DNA of 64,000 bases. Origin: CAVZTX01 sp963778375 (GTDB lineage Bacteria > Chloroflexota > Ktedonobacteria > Ktedonobacterales > Ktedonobacteraceae). The translations under genes and the position numbers were made by a program. The notes below the pieces were generated by a model. The model saw nothing but the letters and a program-made list of their open reading frames with translations. It was not told the origin of the DNA and ran no database searches. This document shows positions 53,024 through 61,378 of this stretch, piece after piece; the stretch's first letter is position 1; every line of letters begins with the position of its first letter. The DNA lies in NCBI GenBank assembly GCA_963778375.1, contig CAVZTX010000002.1, positions 166,180 through 230,179 on the forward strand, given 5' to 3'.

Positions 53024-54040
53024 TCAAGGCAATGGATGCGCCTCAAAGAAATCCCACATCACCTCCACAGCAGAGCGTCCTCCCAGCATCCCAGGCCATG
53101 AATGCCCACCACCCTCAATCCGGTAATGCACAACCTCCGCTCCACCCTTACAACCACTCCACCGCTCCCCCAACACCTGCGCGGTCTGTAAAAACACCGC
53201 AGGACTCATACCACAACCATCACGTCCGGCCCACCCCTGCAACCACTGCGGAATCGACGCCCTCGGCCACGCCGGATTCACATCCACGGACTCACCATTA
53301 TATGGTAAAACCGGATCAGCGGTACCATGAATATCCAGCACCGCTATTGGCCTGCTCGGACGGCAAGCATCAGGAAGCACATAAAAATCACCCGAAACCG
53401 GAGCCGCCGCAGCGATACGACCCGCCAGGCGGCACGCCAGCAAATTGCTCAAGCCTCCACCATTGGAAAACCCCGTCACAAACACACGATGTGCATCAAT
53501 ACAAAACTTCTGTTGCAGATCATCAATCATGCGTCCCACATAATTAACATCATCAATCCCATAATCAATCGGCCCAACATCAGCCCAGAAAGGCTTTCCG
53601 GTATTCACATCCTGCAAACCCTGCCCATACGCCACAATAAAATGATCCTGCTCGCTCAACCCCGTAAACCCCGAACTCCGGTCCCCACCCAGAGCATTGC
53701 CACCATACCCATGAAAATACATAACCAGCGGAATAGCAACATCATCACGATAGCCAGATGGCACATGCACCCGGTACATACGCGTATCCTGCCCCAGCGA
53801 CTCCGCCGGATTCACCGCGAACCTCTCATCCGCACTCGTCCCCGGCATCACCACAGAAGCATGCCCGCACCCTCCCGAAGCCACAACCCGCCCAACCGAA
53901 TCCCCAGAGTTTCCAGGTACAGTCCCTGACACAGACCGGGAAGGAGCAGAAGAGAAAAGCCCACAGCCAGCCAGCAAAACGCAGCATAGCATTGCAACAC
54001 CCCAACGCACACAACTCCATCTAAATGGCGGATGCTTCAT
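53024..54040 (-). CDS. Lipoprotein esterase (PHB depolymerase / feruloyl esterase-like)
   Basis: The 338-residue protein has a lipoprotein signal (CCVLLAGCG) and an esterase domain with MYFHGYGGNALGG, nucleophile elbow GFSNGG (Ser), DIHGTADPVLPY (Asp region) and GGGHSWPG (His). This matches LpqC/PHB-depolymerase-type esterases that act on extracellular polymers or esters. ATG 54040 lies five bases after AAGGAG; GTG 54046 is in frame. It is convergent with the propeller gene. Confidence 0.85.
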   Translation of the reverse strand: MKHPPFRWSCVRWGVAMLCCVLLAGCGLFSSAPSRSVSGTVPGNSGDSVGRVVASGGCGHASVVMPGTSADERFAVNPAESLGQDTRMYRVHVPSGYRDDVAIPLVMYFHGYGGNALGGDRSSGFTGLSEQDHFIVAYGQGLQDVNTGKPFWADVGPIDYGIDDVNYVGRMIDDLQQKFCIDAHRVFVTGFSNGGGLSNLLACRLAGRIAAAAPVSGDFYVLPDACRPSRPIAVLDIHGTADPVLPYNGESVDVNPAWPRASIPQWLQGWAGRDGCGMSPAVFLQTAQVLGERWSGCKGGAEVVHYRIEGGGHSWPGMLGGRSAVEVMWDFFEAHPLP

Positions 54041-54099
54041 AAACACTCCTTCCGGTTGCTAAAGCCGTCCCCGCCCCAGCAGGGCAACTGCAAGGGCTT

Positions 54100-54255
54100 A
54101 CACGGGTAGGTGTTTACAGGGAAGGGGCTAGCCAGGCGCAGGGGCACGCAAGGCACCCGCAAGGGGCCCCGCACCCCTCCCAGCCTCCCCTGCCTCTACA
54201 ACAGCAGAGTATCTTCAAAAAAACCTACCCGTGTTAAAACCTTGGGTGCCCCTGC
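54100..54255. repeat. Interleaved inverted repeats
   Basis: ACACGGGTAGGT (54100-54111) pairs with ACCTACCCGTGT (54223-54234). GCAGGGGCAC (54138-54147) pairs with GTGCCCCTGC (54246-54255). The order A-B-A'-B' would make a pseudoknot if transcribed. It lies in the gene-free stretch 54041-54553, which also holds a GGCACCC-GCAA-GGGATGCC hairpin (54445-54463). Confidence 0.6.
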
Positions 54256-54553
54256 ACCTCTCTGGCTGGTCTCTTAACATGCAAATGAACATTCCAAAAG
54301 TATTTACGTCTCCAAAACGACCAAATTCTCACACATCCACAACCCCATTTTGCTACTGACATACCGTTGTCACACCCATCGAGTAAAATATTGATATGAA
54401 AGAAATCAAGAGTCGCGTCAACCTCCATTTGACAGTGGGAACCTGGCACCCGCAAGGGATGCCACTACATTTCCTCGGTCAAATCAAGCTTGACAGAGCA
54501 CTTAGAGTCGCTGAAGGAAGAACAGCCCTCAGCTTTGAAAGGAAGGCACACAC

Positions 54554-54958
54554 ATGGCTAAACTACTCGGACCCGATTTTATCAGCCTGCAAGTACGCAA
54601 CCTCACTGCCTCGCGCACATTTTACACAGAAACCCTGGGCTTAACAGTCGATCCGCGCTTCGACACAGCCGACTTCGTCCTCTTCGACACCAACTCTATC
54701 CCCTTCGCCATCACCCAGGCAAGTGTCAACCTCGACGAAGTCACCACAGCCCGGCTGGGGATAATCCTCTGGATCGACTGCGACCATGTCAACGACTTGC
54801 ACGCCAGATTAGAAGCGCAAGGCACTCCCATCCTTACCCCACCCTACGACGGCCCCTTCGGCCGCACCTTTGTCTTCTCCGACCCCGATGGCTACCGCAT
54901 CACCGCCAACCAGAACCCCTGGGACCAATTCCCCCTCGGCGGAAGGAAGGAGGGATAG
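54554..54958 (+). CDS. VOC-family (glyoxalase/bleomycin-resistance-like) protein
   Basis: The 134-residue vicinal-oxygen-chelate protein starts LLGPDFISLQVRNLTASRTF and continues YTETLGLTVDPRF, later GPFGRTFVFSDPDGYRITANQ. Its metal/substrate site cannot be fixed from sequence. GAAAGGAAGG precedes ATG 54554. It stands alone within the repeat-rich zone. Confidence 0.8.
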   Translation: MAKLLGPDFISLQVRNLTASRTFYTETLGLTVDPRFDTADFVLFDTNSIPFAITQASVNLDEVTTARLGIILWIDCDHVNDLHARLEAQGTPILTPPYDGPFGRTFVFSDPDGYRITANQNPWDQFPLGGRKEG

Positions 54959-55011
54959 AGCACTGGTAGTTAGTCCAGGTTGGAATTGTAGTCAGCCCTG
55001 GGAAGATGATG

Positions 55012-55122
55012 GCTTTCACATACCTTTCAAAGTGCGCAATAAATTTTGAACTGCTGAGCTAAGAGGATATAGCTTTCAGATACCTTTCAAAGTGCGCAAT
55101 AAATTTTGGAATTGTTGAGTTT
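55012..55122. repeat. 60-bp period direct repeat
   Basis: GCTTTCACATACCTTTCAAA at 55012 is repeated as GCTTTCAGATACCTTTCAAA at 55072, followed both times by GTGCGCAATAAATTTTG and a GTTGAG/CTGAG tail. There is no gene here. Confidence 0.8.
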
Positions 55123-55235
55123 GGCAGGAGAGGAACTTTCCAGAGCGTGGAGAGAGCTGAAAATTGCTGGGTGATGCTGAGTGGGTTGTTGGAGATGGAA
55201 GAATATGCATGTTACCAGTATACTTCATCTCCTTC

Positions 55236-55328
55236 GCGAGGGCAGGCACAAGGCACTGCCCCTACAGGATGACAAAAACAATAAGCGAGGGCAGGCACAA
55301 GGCACTGCCCCTACAGGATGACAAAAAC
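55236..55328. repeat. Direct repeat, two 44-bp copies
   Basis: GCGAGGGCAGGCACAAGGCA begins copies at 55236 and 55285; both end CAGGATGACAAAAAC. The 5-base spacer makes a 49-bp period. Confidence 0.85.
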
Positions 55329-55330
55329 TA

Positions 55331-55458
55331 GGCATTCAGGGGGAACCTGGCATTCAGGAGGGAACTGGCATTCAGGGGGAACCTGGCATTCAGGGGGGAA
55401 CCTGGCATCCAGGGGGAAGCTGGCATTCAGGGGGAACCTGGCATCCGCAAGGGATGCC
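55331..55458. repeat. 18-bp tandem array ending in a GCAA hairpin
   Basis: About six units of GGCATTCAGGGGGAACCT with small changes run from 55331 to 55439. They end in GGCATCC-GCAA-GGGATGCC (55440-55458), a hairpin also found at 54445-54463. The 18-bp unit keeps reading frame on the minus strand but no plausible protein is coded. Confidence 0.85.
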
Positions 55459-55518
55459 ACTACATTTCCTCTCTCGGATGAATCTTGACGAAGTATTATG
55501 GACGCCTCAATCCCCTTA

Positions 55519-55546
55519 TTGCTCCCCCTAAAACCTTCTGTATAAT
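55519..55546 (+). promoter_or_regulatory. Promoter module A before the four-span membrane protein gene
   Basis: TTGCTC (55519-55524), 16 bp, TATAAT (55541-55546), then a GCAAAACCAAAACACACAAT tail. The same module, with 17-bp spacing and an almost identical tail, lies before the TIR gene at 56213. Confidence 0.75.
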
Positions 55547-55639
55547 AACACCATGGCAAAACCAAAACACACAATACCTGAACCACCTTTGAGAGATGTG
55601 ATAGTATGAAGGGCATCTACATCGAAGGGGGAATCCATC

Positions 55640-56182
55640 GTGCAAGAGGCCGCGGTATCGCTACTTAGCACCTGGCAAAACTTCTACGTCATCATCGGCT
55701 CCGCTTCTGCGGCGCTCACCGGATTGATGTTCATAGTGATCACCTTGATCGCGGGAACTCAGCGGCGAACTGCGGGTGCGCCGATTGCGGCCTTCAGCAC
55801 CCCAACCGTTTTCCATTTTTGTGCCGCGCTCCTGGTCACCGCAATTCTCAGTGCGCCCTGGCAAGCGCTCTGGACTCCCGGTCTGCTGCTCGGCCTCACT
55901 GGTCTATGGGGAGTGGGCTACGCCATCATCGTGCTGCGGCGCACCCGCCGTCAAACCGACTATCAACCGGTACTGGAAGACTGGCTGTATCATACAATCT
56001 TTCCATTCATCTCCTACATCGCTCTCATCGTCGCGGCAATTCTGCTCCCTGGCAATCCTTCCCCGGCACTGTTCATCATTGCAGCGGCAACAGTGCTGCT
56101 CCTGTTCATCGGCATCCACAATGCGTGGGATAACGTGACCTTCATTGTCATTAACCTCTCCCAGCCAGACAACAAGGACTAG
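55640..56182 (+). CDS. Small integral membrane protein of unknown function
   Basis: The 180-residue protein has four clear hydrophobic segments (about 15-35, 52-75, 80-98, 115-170 as two). It contains GSASAALTGLMFIVITLIAG and a C-terminal NVTFIVINLSQ. The start is GTG at 55640 with GAAGGGGGAA upstream. I do not know the family. It shares a near-identical promoter and leader module with the next gene, the TIR protein, so both are probably expressed together. Confidence 0.7.
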   Translation: MQEAAVSLLSTWQNFYVIIGSASAALTGLMFIVITLIAGTQRRTAGAPIAAFSTPTVFHFCAALLVTAILSAPWQALWTPGLLLGLTGLWGVGYAIIVLRRTRRQTDYQPVLEDWLYHTIFPFISYIALIVAAILLPGNPSPALFIIAAATVLLLFIGIHNAWDNVTFIVINLSQPDNKD

Positions 56183-56212
56183 CATGGTTCTTCCACGGGT
56201 TCAACCTCCATA

Positions 56213-56241
56213 TTGCTCTCCCCAAAAAACTCCTGTATAAT
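56213..56241 (+). promoter_or_regulatory. Promoter module B before the TIR gene
   Basis: TTGCTC (56213-56218), 17 bp, TATAAT (56236-56241), then GCAAAACCAAAACATACAAT. It is a duplicate of the module at 55519. Confidence 0.8.
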
Positions 56242-56304
56242 GACATCATCGCAAAACCAAAACATACAATATAACTAAATCGACTAACACAGGAGGAAGC
56301 CAAC

Positions 56305-56772
56305 ATGCCCTTCGAAGTCTTCATCTCCTACTCCCACCGTGACCGGGAATTCCGCAACGAACTTGAAAAACACCTCGCTAACCTCCAACGCCTAAAAATT
56401 ATCTCCTCCTGGTACGATGGAGATATTCCCCCAGGAACCGAATGGAAGCCGCAAATTCTGGCACACCTCGCTTCTGCCCAAATCATCCTCCTGCTCATCA
56501 GCGCCGACTTCATGGCCTCCGATTTCTGCTACAGCACCGAAATGACCCAGGCCATTGCCAGACACGATGCCGACCAGGCCCGCGTCATCCCCATCATCCT
56601 TCGTCCCGTACTTTGGAAAGGTGCTCCCTTCGCCAAACTCAAGATACTTCCCACCGATGCGAAACCCGTCACTCGCTGGCCCACTCACGATGATGCCTTT
56701 GAAGACGTAGCTATCGGCATTCAAGAGGCAGTAGACGATCTGATCAAGAAGGGAGTCCGCCCAAACCCTTAG
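56305..56772 (+). CDS. TIR-domain protein (N-terminal part of a TIR-NB-ARC-TPR)
   Basis: The 155-residue frame is one TIR domain: FEVFISYSHRDREFRNELEK, WYDGDIPPGTEWK, LISADFMASDFCYSTEM. The candidate NADase Glu is about residue 79 in FCYSTEM. TIR domains of bacterial defence proteins cleave NAD+ or make signal nucleotides. The TAG at 56770-56772 interrupts what looks like a longer gene: removing one T gives ...RPNPSSAHRPLSRTPSMG and joins it to the NB-ARC frame, which has no ribosome site of its own. AGGAGG precedes ATG 56305. Confidence 0.8.
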   Translation: MPFEVFISYSHRDREFRNELEKHLANLQRLKIISSWYDGDIPPGTEWKPQILAHLASAQIILLLISADFMASDFCYSTEMTQAIARHDADQARVIPIILRPVLWKGAPFAKLKILPTDAKPVTRWPTHDDAFEDVAIGIQEAVDDLIKKGVRPNP

Positions 56773-56806
56773 CTCGGCCCATCGACCGCTCTCACGCACC
56801 CCCTCG

Positions 56807-58995
56807 ATGGGCCTGGCAAAGGTGCCTCTCCTGAATATCCCCTACGCCCGCAACCCCCTCTTCACAGGCCGCGAAGACATACTTCAACGCCTCTCTACAG
56901 CCCTGCACTCAGGCAAAACCACCGCCCTGACGCAGGCCATCAGCGGCCTCGGTGGCATCGGCAAGACCCAAACCGCCATAGAATACGCTTACCGTTACCA
57001 GCACGACTACGATGCCATCTTCTGGGTCAGAGCCGAATCGCGTGAATCGCTCACCTCCGACTTCGTCACCCTCGCACACCTCTTGAACCTCCCCGAACAG
57101 CACGAACAAGAGCAACAACGTGCCATCGATGCCGTCAAACGCTGGCTCTCCGACTCCACCCGCTGGCTCCTCATCCTCGACAACGCCGACGATCTCAACA
57201 TCCTGCGGGACTTCCTGCCTCACAGGCAGTCAGGGACACATCTTGCTGACAACCCGCTCCCAGGTGACCGGCCGCATCGCCCAACGCATCGAACTGGACC
57301 AGATGGAACCAGAAGAAGGCATGCTGTTCCTCCTGCGTCGTGCCTATATCCTCGATTCAGACGCTCCACTTGAAGCCGCTTCCCAAATCGATCAAGACTC
57401 AGGCCCGGCAAATCGTTCAGGCCATGGCCGGCCTACCCCTCGCCCTCGATCAAGCCGGAGCCTACATCGACGAAACTCGATGCGGCCTCTCCGGCTATCT
57501 CCAACTCTACCGCACCCGCCAGGCCGACCTGCTGAAGCACCGTGGCAAATACGTCACCGATCACGAAGAATCCGTCGCCACCACCTGGTCCCTCTCCTTT
57601 GAAAAAGTGCAACAAGCCAACCCTGCCGCTGCCGACCTCCTGCGTCTCTGTGCCTTCCTCGATCCAGACTCCATCCCAGAAGAGATCATCACCAAAGGAG
57701 CACCTCACCTCGGCCCAACCCTCCAACCCGTCGCCACCGACCCCATCAAACTGAACGAAGCCATCACAGACCTGCTCACCTACTCCCTGATCCGCCGCAA
57801 TCCCGATCAAACCCTCACCATCCACCGCCTCGTCCAGGCCGTCCTCAAACACAGCATGAACAAGACCACCCAGCGCCGCTGGGCAGAACGAGCAGTGCGA
57901 GCCGTCAGCGCAGCCTTCCCCGCAGTCGACTACGGCAACTGGCTCCACTGCCAACAGTACATGCCTCAAGTGCAGGTCTGCAAAGCACTGATCGAAGAAT
58001 GGAATATGACTTTTCCAGAAGCCACGCACTTACTGACGCAAGCAGGATGCTATCTGCACGATAGTGCCCAGTATGAGCAAGCTGAGCCTCTCTACCAGCG
58101 CGCCATTGCCATTGATGAGCAGGTGTTAGGTCCTGAGCATTCCGATTTAGCTACTCACCTCAACAACCTGGCGAACCTCTATTCGGATCAAGGCAAGTAT
58201 GAGCTAGCCGAACCCCTCTATCAGCGCGCCATTGCCATTGGCGAAAAGGTGCTAGGTCCTGAGCATCCTGATCTGGCTACCTGGCTCAACAACCTGGCGC
58301 TCCTCTACAAGATGCAAGGCAAGTATGAGCTAGCCGAACCCCTCTACCAGCGGGCCATTGCCATTGGCGAAAAGGTGTTAGGTCCTGAGCATCCCGATCT
58401 GGCCACTTGGCTCAACAACCTGGCGAACCTCTACTCGGATCAAGGCAAGTATGAGCAAGCCGAACCCCTCTATCCAGCGGGCCATTGCCATTGGCGAAAA
58501 GGTGCTAGGGCCTGAGCATCCTGATCTGGCTACTCGGCTCAACAACCTGGCGACTCCTCTACAAGAATCAAGGCAAGTATGAGCTAGCCGAACCCCTCTT
58601 CCAGCGGGCCATTGCCATTGGCGAAAAGGTGTTAGGGCCTGAGCATCCTGATCTGGCTACTCGGCCTCAACAACCTGGCGAACCTCTACAAGAATCAAGG
58701 CAAGTATGAGCAAGCCGAACCCCTCTACCAGCGGGCCATTGCCATTGGCGAAAAGGTGCTAGGCCCTGAGCATCCTGATCTGGCCACTCGGCTCAACAAC
58801 CTGGCGATCCTCTACTCGGATCAAGGCAAGTTTGAGCAAGCCGAACCCCTCTTCCAACGGGCGCTAGTGATATTTGAGCACGTGTTCGGACCCACTCACC
58901 CCTCTACAGTAACCGTTCGCAAGAACTACACCATGCTACTGGAGCAGATGAAGCAGAATAGACCTGTGGACGGCATCAGCACGAGGCGTAACTAG
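56807..58995 (+). pseudogene. NB-ARC and TPR parts of a TIR-NB-ARC-TPR protein, several frameshifts
   Basis: The frame at 56807 begins MGLAKVPLLNIPYARNPLFT and carries the P-loop GLGGIGKTQTA and Walker B RWLLILDNADD. The family sequence then moves to the +1 frame near 57230 (QGHILLTTRSQVTGR) and again near 57390 (QARQIVQAMAGLPLALDQ). Seven or so 42-residue TPR units (PLYQRAIAIGEKVLGPEHPD type) follow from about 58070, with extra bases near 58473, 58554 and 58666. The last frame ends TAG 58995. Such STAND ATPases detect a trigger and switch on the TIR effector. Each break is restored by dropping one base. Confidence 0.78.
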
Positions 58996-59254
58996 ATTGC
59001 TGCTTTCCCAGGCTTACCTTCTTCTCTAGCATCCACTTCCAAATCAGACAGGTGACTTTGCCGGTATAGTAGCCATATAGTAAATAGCGTGAATGTTCGA
59101 CGATTTTTGAGCCGAAACCTGGGAAATCAGCGTGAATGGTAGGGATCGGGCATTGGCTACCTGAACACTCGGCTCCAGAAGCGGCTCACAGCACACATCG
59201 TCTGTACATTCACGGCAGGATGATCGGGAACTCTCTGCCAGATCTTGACTCTAC

Positions 59255-59364
59255 ATCCCAACAGTATTCGCGAAAATACAACAATTATCCTGGTGGGCAA
59301 ACGAGTTAAGAGGTCATACTCACCAGGATACTTGCTGTGAAAGCTACCAGTTTACTGTTGGGAT
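59255..59364. repeat. Nested inverted repeats
   Basis: ATCCCAACAGTA (59255-59266) pairs exactly with TACTGTTGGGAT (59353-59364). Within it TATCCTGGTG (59286-59295) pairs exactly with CACCAGGATA (59321-59330). The two-step hairpin spans 110 bases in the gene-free stretch 58996-59416. It resembles an integron attC layout, but the outer R-box letters do not fit exactly. A structured RNA is the other option. Confidence 0.7.
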
Positions 59365-59416
59365 TGACAGCCCAGGCAGAATATCACGGTAATCATAGGG
59401 AGAAATGAGTACAACG

Positions 59417-59887
59417 TCATGCTCTGCTCAATTCATCGAAGGCTTGCCCTATAACGTTTGGAAGACGTTCTTCATCTCGGCGAGGGGCAAGTTTCTGGAG
59501 CTGCTGTGCGACATGTGTGATGGTGGTCTCCCGGTCCCATCCGCAAGCGAGCGCTTCTCCAACCTGAGTACGCAGGGAGAGAAACCAACGTCGTAAGTCA
59601 GCCAGAGCCTCAGGAGTTTGGATTGGACCATGACCAGGAATGGCGTGCTGAACTTCCAGAGCTTCGAGCTGTTCCAGAGCCTGGATCCAGTTCGCCATGC
59701 TCCCGCCGGGAGGCAGCGCTGGAACCATGGCGTTGAAGAGGAGATCGCCAGTAAACAAGGTGCGCGATTGGGGCAACCACGCGACGCTATCGCTCGGACT
59801 ATGCGCGCGGGCAAGATAGAGCAGGTGCACTTCAATATCACCAATGAACAGGGTCATCTGCTCCTGGTGGGTGCAAACCCGAAACAT
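59417..59887 (-). pseudogene. 5'-truncated metallo-beta-lactamase-fold hydrolase
   Basis: Residues LFIGDIEVHLLYLARAHSPS, RTLFTGDLLFNAMVPALPPG and AIPGHGPIQTPEALADLRRW match the C-terminal half of MBL-fold proteins (the second His after the -AH- motif, Asp in TGD, late His in GHG). The HxHxDH metal motif and everything before it are absent; upstream (59888-60187) the frame does not look like the family. The protein cannot bind two metals normally. Confidence 0.8.
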
Positions 59888-60466
59888 TTTTCGAGGAGAT
59901 GAACACAACACCGACCTTCCGAATTTACAGAAACGGTGTACAACAAGCCGCTCTAGAGGCGGCTTTCTACCCCGGTCTGCCATCTCCCGCTCTTCAGCGC
60001 CGCAACCTGCTGAGGAATGTCTCGCATTGCCGAAAGCACAAGCCCCCAGGTGAGTTCCGCTGCCGCGTAAGAGGGAGTGCCGGTCCGCACAGGACAATCC
60101 TCCTGAAATCATACGACAGTTCCCTTCTCCAATTGTTTCGATCGCCATGAGGGACTGGACTTCCCTCGCAAGCCGTTTCCTCAGCACAATTCGAGACTTC
60201 CTTTGCTATCAAGAGCATACTGTGGAAACTACTCATAAATCAAGCGGGATGTACAGCTAGAGTGCTCCTCATAAACCACTGCACGTAGTTGGGGAGAGCG
60301 AGTTGGCAACGCCTCAGTTTGTCTTGATCCCCCTGGCGAAAAGTGCTACCATGCAAGGAAGGAAACGGCATCTGACTAAGGCACAAAATGCGTTTAAAAT
60401 GATATACCATCAATAATGCGGAGAAAAAGGTAGGCTAGTAGGTAGAACGAATGAGAAGGAAAGACT
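59888..60466. other. Gene-free stretch
   Basis: No family-like open frame is seen here. There is a small GC hairpin GCCGC...GCGGC followed by TTTCT at 59947-59968. The region may be the missing 5' end of the metallo-beta-lactamase-fold gene replaced by foreign sequence. Confidence 0.4.
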
Positions 60467-60847
60467 ATGGCAAACATTGTACCGTACATTAATTTCGCGG
60501 ATAATGGCCGGGAGGCGATCACGTTTTACAAGGGTGTGTTCGGTGGTGATGCCGAGGTGCAGTTTGAGGGCGAGCGCGTTATACACCTGGACTTCCAAGC
60601 CGGCGGTATTCACTTTATGGGTAGCGACCTCCAAAGTGATTCGGCTGGGTTGGAGCGCGGTAACGGTTCCAGTCTGGTGCTGAATTGTGACAGCGAGGAA
60701 CAGTTGCGAGATTTCTACGCCAAGCTGGTGGACGGCGGCAAAGAGGTGTTTGCGCCGACCGACAGCGGCTGGGGTGCCATCATTGCCCACTGCACCGACC
60801 GGTTCGGTGTCACCTGGCTGATGAACTACGACAAGCCGCAGAGCTAG
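60467..60847 (+). CDS. VOC-family protein, PhnB-like
   Basis: The 126-residue protein has the PhnB/3-demethylubiquinone-methyltransferase-like pattern IVPYINFADNGREAITFYKG, VIHLDFQAGGIHFMGSD and SEEQLRDFYAKLVDGGKEVF, ending DRFGVTWLMNYDKP. These VOC proteins usually act as dimers with an unclear substrate. ATG 60467 follows GAGAAGGAAAG. It is isolated. Confidence 0.85.
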   Translation: MANIVPYINFADNGREAITFYKGVFGGDAEVQFEGERVIHLDFQAGGIHFMGSDLQSDSAGLERGNGSSLVLNCDSEEQLRDFYAKLVDGGKEVFAPTDSGWGAIIAHCTDRFGVTWLMNYDKPQS

Positions 60848-60863
60848 CAGTCGGGGATGTTAC

Positions 60864-60881
60864 CATAGGCGTTAACGTAAG
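60864..60881. repeat. Left arm of a TTAACGC inverted pair
   Basis: CATAGGCGTTAACGTAAG is inverted to CTTACGTTAACGCTTATG at 63690-63707 with one mismatch. The roughly 2.8 kb between them holds the G-rich arrays, the IS and the RAYT gene. A third related copy is at 63800-63822 and a pair at 51239-51399. Confidence 0.7.
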
Positions 60882-61154
60882 GGTGAGGAGCGAGCGCCCC
60901 ACCGGCGGTCCACACATTCCCCCCGGGGACTGCGTCCATCAAGGACTTTGTTGGCTACTGTGATTCCAAGGTGAATCCGCGTCAATGCAGGGCGAGCGCG
61001 GGAAGACCAAGCCAACGGTGCAGCGCCTGCAACAGGCGGGCTCCCTGGCCGAGTCAAAAGAGGGACAGGGCGGATGTTCGTAGATAAAGCTCAAAGTTAA
61101 CAGGTAAGCAGGAAAAGTTGAATTGAGTCAAAAGGCTACGTGCGGCTGTTCGTA

Positions 61155-61378
61155 GATAAAGAGGGGCAGGGCGGGGACAAGCACGGACAGGGCGGGGACA
61201 AGAGGGGCAGGGCGGGGACAGAGGGGCAGGGCGGGGACAAGCCGCCGCCCCTACCATGGTGACGGGTTGTCAACGATGGGCGAGAGAGACACGGGAACGG
61301 ACAGGGCGGGGACAGGCACGGACAGGGCGGGGACAAGAGGGGCAGGGCGGGGACAAGAGGACAGGGCGGGGACTAGAG
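61155..61378. repeat. G-rich array of CAGGGCGGGGAC units
   Basis: Eight copies of CAGGGCGGGGAC occur here, often as GAGGGGCAGGGCGGGGACA. Closely spaced runs of three to four G can form G-quadruplexes. A REP-like GACAAGCCGCCGCCCCTACC ... GTTGTC element is embedded at 61236-61271. Three more units lie right of the IS at 62755-62810. The rest of 60882-61154 shows no gene; GTTCGTAGATAAAG is present twice in it. Confidence 0.85.

Noticed and set aside
55311..55616. Minus-strand open frame with a PPECQ hexapeptide repeat
   Set aside because: The repeat comes from the 18-bp DNA array. No ribosome site, and the rest of the frame has no protein character.
56770..56840. Programmed +1 frameshift at CCT-TAG-C between TIR and NB-ARC
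   Set aside because: The local sequence could slip, but the other breaks in the same gene have no stop or slippery codon, so one common cause (extra bases) is simpler.
57433..58029. 198-codon minus-strand frame opposite the NB-ARC gene
   Set aside because: The plus strand carries NB-ARC motifs throughout; the minus frame has none.
59255..59364. Integron attC site
   Set aside because: Geometry is similar but the R-box consensus fails at the outer bases and no integrase is visible, so it is listed only as a nested palindrome.
61054..61336. Minus-strand Pro/Cys-rich open frames (CPRPAPL type)
   Set aside because: They are the translation of the G-rich DNA array, without start signals or conservation.
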